This document shows, piece after piece, positions 1 through 5,887 of a DNA stretch of 5,887 nt. Below the pieces are notes generated by a model. That model had not been told where the DNA came from. It was given only the letters and a program-made list of their open reading frames with translations, and made no database searches. Made by a program: the position numbers and the translations under genes. The stretch covers positions 1 to 5,887 of the forward strand of contig WQST01000158.1 of the NCBI GenBank assembly GCA_009787745.1. Direction: 5' to 3'. Numbering within the stretch: position 1 is the stretch's first letter; the number at the start of each line of letters is the position of its first letter. The DNA comes from Lachnospiraceae bacterium (GTDB taxonomy: Bacteria > Bacillota > Clostridia > Lachnospirales > Lachnospiraceae).

Positions 1-2102
1 ATAACGTTATTGAATGACGGACCTGCGGTATCTTTGAGCGGGTCGCCGACAGTATCGCCGATAACAGCCGCTTTATGGTTGTCACTGCCTTTACCGCCGT
101 GATTTCCTGCTTCGATGAATTTCTTCGCGTTATCCCATGCACCGCCCGAGTTCATCATAAATACTGCCATAGCAAAACCGGTAACGACAACGCCTGAAAG
201 ATAACCGACCACACCTGCCGAGCCTAAGATGATTCCGACTACGATAGGGGAGAAGATTGTCAGCATGGCGGGAGCAATCATTGCTTTAAGAGCGCCGCGG
301 GTACAGATATCAACGCAAGTCGCATAATCGGCTTCAACACCGGGTTTACCTTCTAACAGACCTTTGATCTCTTTAAATTGACGGCGTACTTCCCTAACGA
401 CACTTTGGGCCGCTACTTGAACAGCGGACATGCAAAGTGCGGCAAAGAGGAATACAGCGGCGGAACCAATGAAGAAACCAACTAAAACAGGCGGGTTAAC
501 GATGGAAAGATTTAATGTACCATGTTCTGCCTGAGCAATATTAACGTAAGAAACTAACAGCGCAAGACCTGTGAAGGCGTTGGAAGCAATCGCGAAACCT
601 TTTCCGGTCGCGGCGGTCGTATTTCCGAGTGAGTCAAGGGCATCGGTACGTTCACGAACTTCGTGAGGAAGTTGTGCCATTTCGGCAATACCGCCGGCAT
701 TGTCGGCGACAGGCCCGAAAGCATCAGTCGCAAGGATGATGGCATTGGTGGCGAGCATTGCAACCGCTGAAAGACCGATACCATAAAGTCCCATACTGTA
801 TTGAACAGAATCGATATGCAGGAAATCCCATCTGAAACCGCCTGAGATCATGAAGCTTAAGATGGCGGCGCCTGAGATAGTGATGATAGGCCCTGCGGTT
901 GATTTCATTCCGAGAGCTAATCCGCCGATCATCAAAGGAGCGGAACCTGATTCGCTGGATGCCGCTAAGTCGCGTGTCGGGCTGCTGGCATCAGAGGTGT
1001 AATATTCGGTGAAGAAGCTGACGACGAAACCGGCGATGATACCGACTAAGACCGCGCCGTAAAGTCCCCAAGCATTGTCAATCATTTCCTGATTTCCCGA
1101 GCCGTTGGTAACGTATAAAATAATCGGTAAAGTAATCAATGCCGCACTGCCGCCGGCGATATAAACACCGCGATGCAGTGAATGTAAAAGCGATTTCTGG
1201 TCGGTTTGTTCTTTCGTGCGAACGAAGAAAGTTCCGAAGATGGAACAAAGGATACCGATAACGGAGATAATGATAGGAAGCATAAATCCTGCGATTCCGT
1301 ATCCCGCACCGAAACTTATCGCGATTGTCGCTACTAAAGCATTGGAATTTGATTCATGTAAATCAGCGCCCATTCCGGCTACGTCGCCGACATTATCACC
1401 AACGTTGTCGGCGATAACTGCAGGGTTACGCGGATCATCTTCGGGAATACCCGCTTCGACTTTACCGACAAGGTCGGCGCCGACGTCAGCGGCCTTCGTA
1501 AAGATACCGCCGCCTACACGGGCGAAAACAGCGACAACAGCAACACCCATACCAAAAGTAACCATTGTGTATGCGATTACGTCATTGGTCTCTTGGAAGG
1601 CAAATCTAAGGAGCATATACCAGATCGAAATTTCCAGTATCGCCAGCCCGTTAACGATAAATCCCATAACGGAACCGGAGGCAAAAGATACGCGGAGAGC
1701 GGAATTAAGGCTTGTCATAGCGGCGTTGGCAGTACGTGAATTAGCCATTGTGGAAATTTTCATGCCGACGACACCGCAAAGTGCGGTTAAAGAGCCGCCC
1801 GTTATAAAAGCGAAGGGGGTGTAGGGGTTGATAAAACCGGCTTCGCGCCCTATCAATAACGGTATGTACGCAAGGGCGGATAAAAGTACGAACATAACTC
1901 CGAGGAAGATAAAGACTGTACCGTACTGGCGCTTCATAAAAGCGTTCGCGCCTGCTCGGATCGACTTAGCGATCTTGATCATGGTCTCGGTACCCTCTTC
2001 ATACTTGAATACCTGGCGCATTTGCAGGAAGGCAAAAAGTAACGCCGCAAAGGCGCCGACATAGCCAACCCAAAATAGATTTTCGACTTGAAACAGATTC
2101 AT
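1..2102 (-). CDS. hppA: Membrane-bound ion-pumping pyrophosphatase, K+-dependent type, partial (C-terminus off the left edge)
   Basis: An integral membrane enzyme that hydrolyses pyrophosphate and uses the energy to pump Na+ or H+ out of the cytoplasm. The minus frame is open from ATG at 2102 to the left edge, giving 700 codons with many hydrophobic segments; only a few dozen C-terminal residues should be missing. The start is set by AAGGAG (2116-2111), 8 bases before ATG. The pyrophosphate-binding region is at about residues 208-250: GGGIFTKAADVGADLVGKVE, then PEDDPRNPAVIADN, then D232, D236, D240 and D247. The second acidic motif GDTVGDPLKDTAGPS lies at about 682-696. GNTTAATGKG (492-501) has Ala497 and Gly500, as in K+-dependent enzymes; K+-independent ones have Lys and Thr there. 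Glu250 in ADLHES sits where Na+-pumping pyrophosphatases such as the Thermotoga enzyme carry their ion-gate glutamate, so Na+ pumping is likely but inferred. Identity is very secure. Confidence 0.97.
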   Translation of the reverse strand, partial: MNLFQVENLFWVGYVGAFAALLFAFLQMRQVFKYEEGTETMIKIAKSIRAGANAFMKRQYGTVFIFLGVMFVLLSALAYIPLLIGREAGFINPYTPFAFITGGSLTALCGVVGMKISTMANSRTANAAMTSLNSALRVSFASGSVMGFIVNGLAILEISIWYMLLRFAFQETNDVIAYTMVTFGMGVAVVAVFARVGGGIFTKAADVGADLVGKVEAGIPEDDPRNPAVIADNVGDNVGDVAGMGADLHESNSNALVATIAISFGAGYGIAGFMLPIIISVIGILCSIFGTFFVRTKEQTDQKSLLHSLHRGVYIAGGSAALITLPIILYVTNGSGNQEMIDNAWGLYGAVLVGIIAGFVVSFFTEYYTSDASSPTRDLAASSESGSAPLMIGGLALGMKSTAGPIITISGAAILSFMISGGFRWDFLHIDSVQYSMGLYGIGLSAVAMLATNAIILATDAFGPVADNAGGIAEMAQLPHEVRERTDALDSLGNTTAATGKGFAIASNAFTGLALLVSYVNIAQAEHGTLNLSIVNPPVLVGFFIGSAAVFLFAALCMSAVQVAAQSVVREVRRQFKEIKGLLEGKPGVEADYATCVDICTRGALKAMIAPAMLTIFSPIVVGIILGSAGVVGYLSGVVVTGFAMAVFMMNSGGAWDNAKKFIEAGNHGGKGSDNHKAAVIGDTVGDPLKDTAGPSFNNV

Positions 2103-2157
2103 TTTGTTTACTCCTTAAAAAATTTTTCATAAAAAGCTGTAATTGACATCAAGAAAC

Positions 2158-2186
2158 ATTGTATCATAACGGAAAATAGAAAGCAA
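2158..2186 (-). promoter_or_regulatory. Possible promoter for hppA
   Basis: On the minus strand, a weak -35 (TTGCTT, 2186-2181) is followed after 17 bases by a good -10 (TACAAT, 2163-2158), putting the transcription start near 2151 and leaving a leader of about 50 bases before the pyrophosphatase start. The -35 matches the consensus at only three of six bases. No terminator hairpin is visible between the upstream gene's stop (2191) and this site, so hppA may also be read from the upstream promoter. Confidence 0.4.
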
Positions 2187-2190
2187 TAAA

Positions 2191-4119
2191 TTATTTCAAA
2201 TAATCCCTAATCTCCACTATCATATTCAAAACCTCGCCGGATAATGCATTAACCGCTTCGACCGAAGAAGAGATATCCTGCCCGCTTTCCATCGTTTTAT
2301 GAACACTGCCCTGCGTCCTTTCGGCGGTAAGTGATAATTGCCCAAGGCTTTCGCTTAAATTATTGGCGACATCGGTAATGCTTTCGATCGCTTCTTTGAT
2401 TTCCTTTTCATTGACCTGCGCACTGCCGACGGATTTGCGGGATTCTTCGGACAGTGAGCGGATATTCGAAGCGACGACAGAAAATCCGCGCCCGGCTTCC
2501 CCAGCTCTGGCGGCTTCAATAGAAGCATTCAGCGACAAAAGCTTAATCGAACCGGCGATACTTTCAACTTCCCCTGTCATTTGATTGTAACTTGCGACAC
2601 TGTGATTAATATGCGCAAGCGAGTTCGAAATCTGCTCTTTTAACTCTTCCAGTTCATGCATTTTCATCGCGATCTCTTGCATTTCGGCATAACCGGAGTT
2701 GCCAAGAACTTCAATCCCCCCTGCTTTTTCCCGAACGTTTTCGATATTGGCAATCAGGTTTTCGAAAGCTTCTTCTAATTTAACCGTTAGTTCTTTAACC
2801 CCCGTATTGACGTTTTCGGCTTTTATGCGCTCGTTTTTAACCGAATTAAGGACGAAATGGCTGCAATTATCAGGCACATTCAAACCTTTGGCAATCGCAA
2901 TAGCCATCTCCTTGCAGCTTTTAAAGCCGCAGGCATGGCAGTCGAAATGCATATCCTTTTCGGAGATTTTATTGAGTTTGCCAAAGGCATTTTCGATATC
3001 CTTCGGGCTGACATTCTTGTGCTTGGTTCTCTTTAATTGGTATGTACGCTTAAAATCATCTAAATTAAGCTCAGCGTCAAACTTCGCAAATTGGATGTCC
3101 TGCCCCTTTTTGGTGCGGTTCTTAATTCGTTGCCCGCGGGTAAAACGTTCGACGCCGTACATAATTTTGCTGATTTTGAACAAATCATATTCACTACCGA
3201 TAGCAGGACCGCCCGTACAACCAAATTCGCAGTTAAGCACATCAAAAACATGCGGCAAAAAATGCTTCTCGGTTTTTAGATAATCATCAAAGTTCGGATA
3301 AATTTTCTGCGCCCCTTCCGAGTTGATGATTTCGAGGCTTGGGTTATGGATTAAAAGATTATCCTTAAGCCCTGCGGCGCGGGGATAAATCGAACCTTCA
3401 AACCCTTTGGCGGATGCAAATTCAAAAGGCGAGAAATCTTTAATCCCGGGTAAAACAATATTATTGTCTTCGAAATATTGCCGCAGCATTTCCATCGTGA
3501 CATTATAATCAATCAGCCCCGTATCGGCAAATTCTTCTTTTTTGGCGATGCAGGGTGAGATGGCGGCTATTTTGCCTTTTAGCCCCAGATACTTTTTCAT
3601 GTAAACCGCCATGCATAGCATCGGGCTGTGAACAGGTGAAAGATAGGGGACGAGTTCTTCCTTGTAACGGGTGATATAGTTAACGACTGCCGCACACGGT
3701 TGGGAGATGATTTTCAGATCGGGGTTCTTACTTATTAAGCGAACATGCGCCCACGTGCAAATATCAGCCCCGTAACTGACATCATAAACACCTTTCGCCC
3801 CATTGCTTACAAGCCATTGCAAAGCATGGCGCCAGCTTCCGTCGAACGCAACTTTAATCGCGGGGGCGGCGATACAATGAATCGTTTCTCCCGCTTTAAG
3901 GGCTTTGATAAAAGCAGGGGTATCATCATAAAATGTCCGCGAATTATGTGAGCAGGCTTTAATGCACTCGCCGCATTTAATGCAGCGGTCGTCGTCAATG
4001 TTGATAATCATCCGCCCTTTGTCGTCATACATCGCCACATTTGCTTCATGAGTCGGGCAAGATCTGACGCACGAATTACAACCAACACATTCATTTAAAT
4101 CGATCTTAATCGTACTCAT
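2191..4119 (-). CDS. Sensory [FeFe]-hydrogenase-like protein fused to a chemoreceptor signalling domain
   Basis: A 642-residue soluble protein with no membrane segment. Domains in order: two [4Fe-4S] ferredoxin motifs (C11/C14/C17/C21 and C46/C49/C52/C56); an iron-only hydrogenase large-subunit domain (about 75-330) with SQPC at 139-142, SPCIAKKEE at 188-196 and NCEFGC at 296-301; a four-cysteine Fe-S domain (C394, C397, C402, C419); then a coiled coil and methyl-accepting signalling domain (about 430-642) whose hairpin tip is NASIEAARAGEAGRGF (531-546). The SQPC and VHSPM wording resembles the sensory 'group D' hydrogenase lineage, where a PAS plus kinase or phosphatase output is usual; here a chemoreceptor output takes its place. 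I infer a cytoplasmic H2 or redox sensor signalling through CheA/CheW; catalysis is doubtful. ATG at 4119 is preferred over an upstream ATG at 4224 because it has a ribosome site and because the promoter lies inside the longer frame. No che genes are in the window. Confidence 0.93.
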   Translation of the reverse strand: MSTIKIDLNECVGCNSCVRSCPTHEANVAMYDDKGRMIINIDDDRCIKCGECIKACSHNSRTFYDDTPAFIKALKAGETIHCIAAPAIKVAFDGSWRHALQWLVSNGAKGVYDVSYGADICTWAHVRLISKNPDLKIISQPCAAVVNYITRYKEELVPYLSPVHSPMLCMAVYMKKYLGLKGKIAAISPCIAKKEEFADTGLIDYNVTMEMLRQYFEDNNIVLPGIKDFSPFEFASAKGFEGSIYPRAAGLKDNLLIHNPSLEIINSEGAQKIYPNFDDYLKTEKHFLPHVFDVLNCEFGCTGGPAIGSEYDLFKISKIMYGVERFTRGQRIKNRTKKGQDIQFAKFDAELNLDDFKRTYQLKRTKHKNVSPKDIENAFGKLNKISEKDMHFDCHACGFKSCKEMAIAIAKGLNVPDNCSHFVLNSVKNERIKAENVNTGVKELTVKLEEAFENLIANIENVREKAGGIEVLGNSGYAEMQEIAMKMHELEELKEQISNSLAHINHSVASYNQMTGEVESIAGSIKLLSLNASIEAARAGEAGRGFSVVASNIRSLSEESRKSVGSAQVNEKEIKEAIESITDVANNLSESLGQLSLTAERTQGSVHKTMESGQDISSSVEAVNALSGEVLNMIVEIRDYLK

Positions 4120-4122
4120 CTT

Positions 4123-4130
4123 CACCCCCT
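4123..4130 (-). promoter_or_regulatory. Ribosome binding site that fixes the start of the hydrogenase-chemoreceptor gene
   Basis: AGGGGGTG on the minus strand ends 3 bases before ATG at 4119 (GGGGG to ATG is 5 bases). It pairs with the 16S tail apart from one G-U wobble. The in-frame ATG at 4224 would add 35 basic and hydrophobic residues unlike the family's N-terminus and lies upstream of the predicted promoter, so it is rejected. Confidence 0.8.
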
Positions 4131-4153
4131 GAAAGCGACTGTAACATATAATC

Positions 4154-4182
4154 ATTTTAATTATTTTTGCCCGAAATGTCAA
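4154..4182 (-). promoter_or_regulatory. Promoter for the hydrogenase-chemoreceptor gene
   Basis: On the minus strand a perfect -35 (TTGACA, 4182-4177) is followed after exactly 17 bases by -10 TAAAAT (4159-4154, five of six). Transcription should start near 4147, leaving a leader of about 28 bases before ATG at 4119. This is a housekeeping-sigma type site and points away from nrdR, making the intergenic region a divergent promoter pair. Confidence 0.72.
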
Positions 4183-4230
4183 ACACCTTCGGCGCAGAAT
4201 GACATACACAAACTTTCTCAACACAAGAAA

Positions 4231-4247
4231 TTGACCATAATAGTCAA
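4231..4247. repeat. Near-palindrome TTGAC-N7-GTCAA between the divergent promoters, possible operator
   Basis: The sequence TTGACCATAATAGTCAA reads nearly the same on both strands: only the sixth position and its partner break the symmetry. It ends 5 bases before the nrdR -35 and is centred about 49 bases upstream of the expected nrdR start and about 92 upstream of the expected start of the divergent gene. The position would suit a regulator of the nrdR promoter. The half-site resembles those of CRP/FNR-type regulators but the spacing does not match FNR, so no regulator is named. Confidence 0.4.
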
Positions 4248-4252
4248 AAGCG

Positions 4253-4281
4253 TTGACACAATCAACATCTTGTTATACAAT
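4253..4281 (+). promoter_or_regulatory. Promoter for nrdR
   Basis: A perfect -35 (TTGACA, 4253-4258) and a -10 TACAAT (4276-4281, five of six) are 17 bases apart. Transcription should start near 4288, about 31 bases before the nrdR ATG. A second reading of the -10 as TATACA (4274-4279), with TG at 4271-4272 as an extended element, is also possible. Confidence 0.72.
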
Positions 4282-4294
4282 ACTTATATAAGTA
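4281..4294. repeat. Perfect 14-base palindrome at the nrdR transcription start, possible operator
   Basis: TACTTATATAAGTA is identical to its reverse complement and begins at the last base of the predicted -10, so a protein bound here would block transcription. It resembles an NrdR box only in part: an outer AC(T)T...AAGT is shared with the consensus acaCwAtATaTwGtgt as I recall it, but the centre differs. Self-regulation by NrdR is possible but weakly supported, and AT-rich DNA yields such palindromes by chance now and then. Confidence 0.35.
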
Positions 4295-4302
4295 CATAAT
4301 AT

Positions 4303-4310
4303 GGAAGGAG
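4303..4310 (+). promoter_or_regulatory. Ribosome binding site that fixes the nrdR start
   Basis: GGAAGGAG lies 8 bases before ATG at 4319. An in-frame ATG at 4301 overlaps this site and has no ribosome site of its own, so it is not used. The chosen start gives MKCPFCG, the usual NrdR N-terminus. Confidence 0.88.
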
Positions 4311-4318
4311 AACTACAA

Positions 4319-4768
4319 ATGAAATGTCCGTTTTGTGGTCATGAAAACACCAGAGTTATTGATTCCCGCCCCGCCGATGAAAACAATTCCATCCGCCGCC
4401 GCCGCGTCTGCGACGAATGCGACAAACGTTTTACCACCTATGAAAAGATTGAAACCATCCCCCTTATCATAATCAAAAAAGACAATAACAGAGAAACCTA
4501 CGACCGGACCAAAATCGAAGCAGGTGTTTTAAGGGCTTGCCATAAACGCCCGATCAGCGCCCAGCAGATAACGAAAGTCGTTGAAGAAGTAGAAGCGCAG
4601 ATTTTCGCCCGTGAAGAAAAAGAAATCGAAAGCCGTATCATCGGCGAAATGGTTATGAATAGATTAAAGGATTTAGAAGCCGTCGCCTATGTCCGTTTCG
4701 CCTCCGTATACCGCGAATTTAAAGATATTAATACCTTTATGGATGAACTAAAGAAAATGCTTCATTAA
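4319..4768 (+). CDS. nrdR: Transcriptional repressor NrdR of ribonucleotide reductase genes
   Basis: NrdR senses nucleotide levels through bound ATP or dATP and represses ribonucleotide reductase operons. The 149-residue product has the family's normal length and both its domains: an N-terminal zinc ribbon with C3, C6, C31 and C34 (MKCPFCGHENTRVIDSRP then RRRVCDECDKRFTTYE), and an ATP-cone from about residue 49 to 136, with IIKKDNNRETYDRTKI, LRACHKRPIS and, near the end, VAYVRFASVYREF. All the hallmark residues are there and nothing looks degraded. No ribonucleotide reductase gene is in the window, so the regulated operons are elsewhere. It has its own promoter and is followed by a hairpin with a T tract, so it is probably transcribed alone. 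The neighbouring genes on both sides are unrelated to its function. Confidence 0.98.
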   Translation: MKCPFCGHENTRVIDSRPADENNSIRRRRVCDECDKRFTTYEKIETIPLIIIKKDNNRETYDRTKIEAGVLRACHKRPISAQQITKVVEEVEAQIFAREEKEIESRIIGEMVMNRLKDLEAVAYVRFASVYREFKDINTFMDELKKMLH

Positions 4769-4775
4769 ATTTTAC

Positions 4776-4804
4776 TTGCTAAATTTTTATTTCCGGTATA
4801 AAAT
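4776..4804 (+). promoter_or_regulatory. Possible promoter for the binding-protein gene
   Basis: TTGCTA (4776-4781, four of six) and TAAAAT (4799-4804, five of six, inside TATAAAAT) are 17 bases apart, giving a start near 4811. This is upstream of the hairpin at 4824-4865, so a transcript from here would carry the hairpin in its leader. The -35 is weak, and this could be chance in an AT-rich gap. Confidence 0.4.
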
Positions 4805-4823
4805 GTTAACGACATATTAACCT

Positions 4824-4865
4824 GTCCGTCATTGCGGGTCAAGCCGCAATGATGGGACTATTTTT
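4824..4865 (+). terminator. Intrinsic terminator after nrdR, possibly also a leader attenuator
   Basis: The core stem TCATTGCGG (4829-4837) pairs perfectly with CCGCAATGA (4844-4852) around a six-base loop, GTCAAG. Outward, GTCCG (4824-4828) pairs with TGGGAC (4853-4858) if one G is bulged and one G-T wobble is allowed, giving about 14 base pairs. TATTTTT (4859-4865) follows directly, the normal arrangement for factor-independent termination. The 9-base GC-rich inverted unit also looks like a dispersed intergenic repeat, so a repeat used as a terminator is an alternative reading. Confidence 0.72.
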
Positions 4866-4880
4866 GAAAGGATCCAAACC

Positions 4881-5887
4881 ATGAAAAGAAAAGAAGCATT
4901 ACGGTTCTTTTCCGCCATGGTGTTACTTTCACTTACTGTTGCACTGAGCGCATGTTCAGGTGATAAGAAAGGTGATGAATCAAGCCTCATAACCGTCGGA
5001 ATACCTCAGGATATTGAAGACAGTCTTGACCCCCACAAAGCCGTGGCGGCAGGAACCAGAGAGGTATTATTCAACCTGTTCGAAGGGCTGGTGAAACCCA
5101 CCGGCGACGGTGATTATCTCCCCGCAGTAGCAAGTGATTACACCATATCGGAAGATGGACTAAACTACACATTTACACTTCGTGAAGGTGTGAAATTCCA
5201 TGACGGAAGCTTAGTTACCGTAGAGGACATCAAATTTTCCCTCGATAAGTGCATAGGTACTGACGGCGTACCGCTGATTGCCGCATTTAGCAATATAAAT
5301 GAGGTGCTTATTCTTGATGAAAGAACCGTCAGGATTGATTTAATTGACCCTGATACGGAAATGCCGGCATCTTTAACCGCCGCGATTATTCCCAAGTCAA
5401 ACGATAAGCCTGAATCAAACCCGATCGGCACAGGCCCGTATGCCTTTACATCCCGCTCCCCCCAAGAGAATTTCATCATCACCCGTTTTGATGATTACTG
5501 GGGCGATAAAGCCCATATTGAAAAAGTAATCTTCAAAATTTGTGCCAACACCGATACCATCGTAATGAATTTAGAAGGCGGTTCGATTGATATGTTTGCC
5601 CGCGTTACCAAAAATCAAGCGGATGAACTTTCCGATCACTTCAATATCCTTGAAGGCACGATGAATCTGGTTCAGGCTTTATACCTAAACCACGAAGCCG
5701 AGCCATTTAATATCCTGGAAGTCCGCCAGGCTCTTTGCTATGCCGTTGACCCTTTTGAAATCATGCTCATGATTTCCGACGGTAAAGGTGCCGAAATAGG
5801 CTCGAGTATGTTCCCCGCTTTCTCCAAATACTTCGTCGAAGATTTAAACACCGTTTATAACTACGATGTTGATAAAGCAAAACAACT
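4881..5887 (+). CDS. ABC transporter substrate-binding lipoprotein, peptide/nickel family (SBP family 5), partial (C-terminus off the right edge)
   Basis: An extracytoplasmic lipoprotein that captures peptides or related solutes for an ABC importer. The start ATG at 4881 has AAAGGA (4867-4872) 8 bases upstream. Residues 1-25 are a lipoprotein signal: basic MKRK, a hydrophobic stretch, then the lipobox LSAC with Cys25 as the lipid-bearing residue. The mature part follows the family pattern: ITVGIPQDIEDSLDPH (37-52), LFNLFEGLVKP (63-73), a DYTISEDGLNYTFTLREGVKFHDG block (86-109), VTVEDIKFSLDK (112-123), and NPIGTGPYAFTS (180-191), followed by FDDYWGD (203-209) and VRQALCYAVD (281-290). The frame stays open for 335 codons to the edge; family members usually run to about 500-550 residues, so roughly a third is missing. 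Permease and ATPase genes would be expected downstream. Substrate cannot be told from this part; peptides are the default, nickel possible. Confidence 0.95.
   Translation, partial: MKRKEALRFFSAMVLLSLTVALSACSGDKKGDESSLITVGIPQDIEDSLDPHKAVAAGTREVLFNLFEGLVKPTGDGDYLPAVASDYTISEDGLNYTFTLREGVKFHDGSLVTVEDIKFSLDKCIGTDGVPLIAAFSNINEVLILDERTVRIDLIDPDTEMPASLTAAIIPKSNDKPESNPIGTGPYAFTSRSPQENFIITRFDDYWGDKAHIEKVIFKICANTDTIVMNLEGGSIDMFARVTKNQADELSDHFNILEGTMNLVQALYLNHEAEPFNILEVRQALCYAVDPFEIMLMISDGKGAEIGSSMFPAFSKYFVEDLNTVYNYDVDKAKQ

Noticed and set aside
1216..1824. A 202-codon plus-strand open frame
   Set aside because: It lies antisense to hppA in a region where the minus frame encodes the conserved pyrophosphatase motifs; its low-complexity, Pro/Ala/Ile/Thr-rich product matches nothing I know and is a shadow.
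2143..2152. TTGACATCAA in the hppA leader as a further copy of the TTGA...TCAA operator
   Set aside because: The gap between half-sites is 2 bases here against 7 and 5 in the nrdR region, so the resemblance is probably chance.
2699..3283. A 194-codon plus-strand open frame
   Set aside because: Antisense to the hydrogenase-chemoreceptor gene, whose frame carries the conserved cysteines; no ribosome site and no recognisable product.
4187..4208. Possible fragment of a dispersed repeat (minus strand TGTCATTCTG...)
   Set aside because: It recalls common genomic repeats starting TGTCATTCTGAG, but the match is about ten bases and there is no second copy in the window.
4120..4224. A 35-residue N-terminal extension of the hydrogenase-chemoreceptor protein
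   Set aside because: The predicted promoter (4154-4182) lies within it, the ribosome site is at 4123-4130, and related proteins start close to the first ferredoxin motif.
5165..5482. A 105-codon minus-strand open frame
   Set aside because: Antisense to the binding-protein gene, which shows the family's conserved blocks throughout this stretch; no independent support.

Overview
The window holds four protein genes on moderate-GC DNA and reads like the chromosome of a strict anaerobe. I favour an uncultured Clostridia-like member of the Bacillota. The basis is the set of genes: a membrane pyrophosphatase with K+-dependence and Na+-pump signatures, an iron-hydrogenase-type redox sensor, an NrdR regulator and a lipoprotein solute-binding protein, all with strong AGGAGG-like ribosome binding sites and TTGACA/TATAAT-like promoters. 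The taxonomic guess is inference; there is no rRNA or other marker here.

Layout. On the minus strand, positions 1-2102 encode almost all of an ion-pumping pyrophosphatase (hppA), whose C-terminal end lies outside the left edge. Upstream of it on the same strand, after an 88-base gap, is a 642-residue protein (2191-4119). It joins two ferredoxin clusters, an [FeFe]-hydrogenase H-cluster domain, a further four-cysteine Fe-S domain and a methyl-accepting chemotaxis signalling domain. A 199-base divergent intergenic region (4120-4318) separates this gene from nrdR (4319-4768) on the plus strand. That region carries one good promoter for each direction, a near-palindrome TTGAC-N7-GTCAA and a perfect 14-base palindrome at the expected nrdR transcription start. 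After nrdR come a promoter-like sequence and a long hairpin with a T tract, and then the first 335 codons of a lipoprotein peptide/nickel-type ABC substrate-binding protein (4881 to the right edge).

How they may work together. The most notable gene is the hydrogenase-chemoreceptor fusion. All four cysteines expected to hold the H-cluster are present, but the residues that carry protons in catalytic enzymes are replaced. This suggests a cytoplasmic sensor of H2 or redox state that signals to a CheA/CheW-type partner. The pyrophosphatase downstream belongs to anaerobic energy conservation, and whether it is co-transcribed with or controlled by the sensor is open. NrdR (control of ribonucleotide reductase genes) and the binding protein appear to be separate functions. 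There are no RNA genes, CRISPR arrays, insertion sequences or other mobile elements that I can see.
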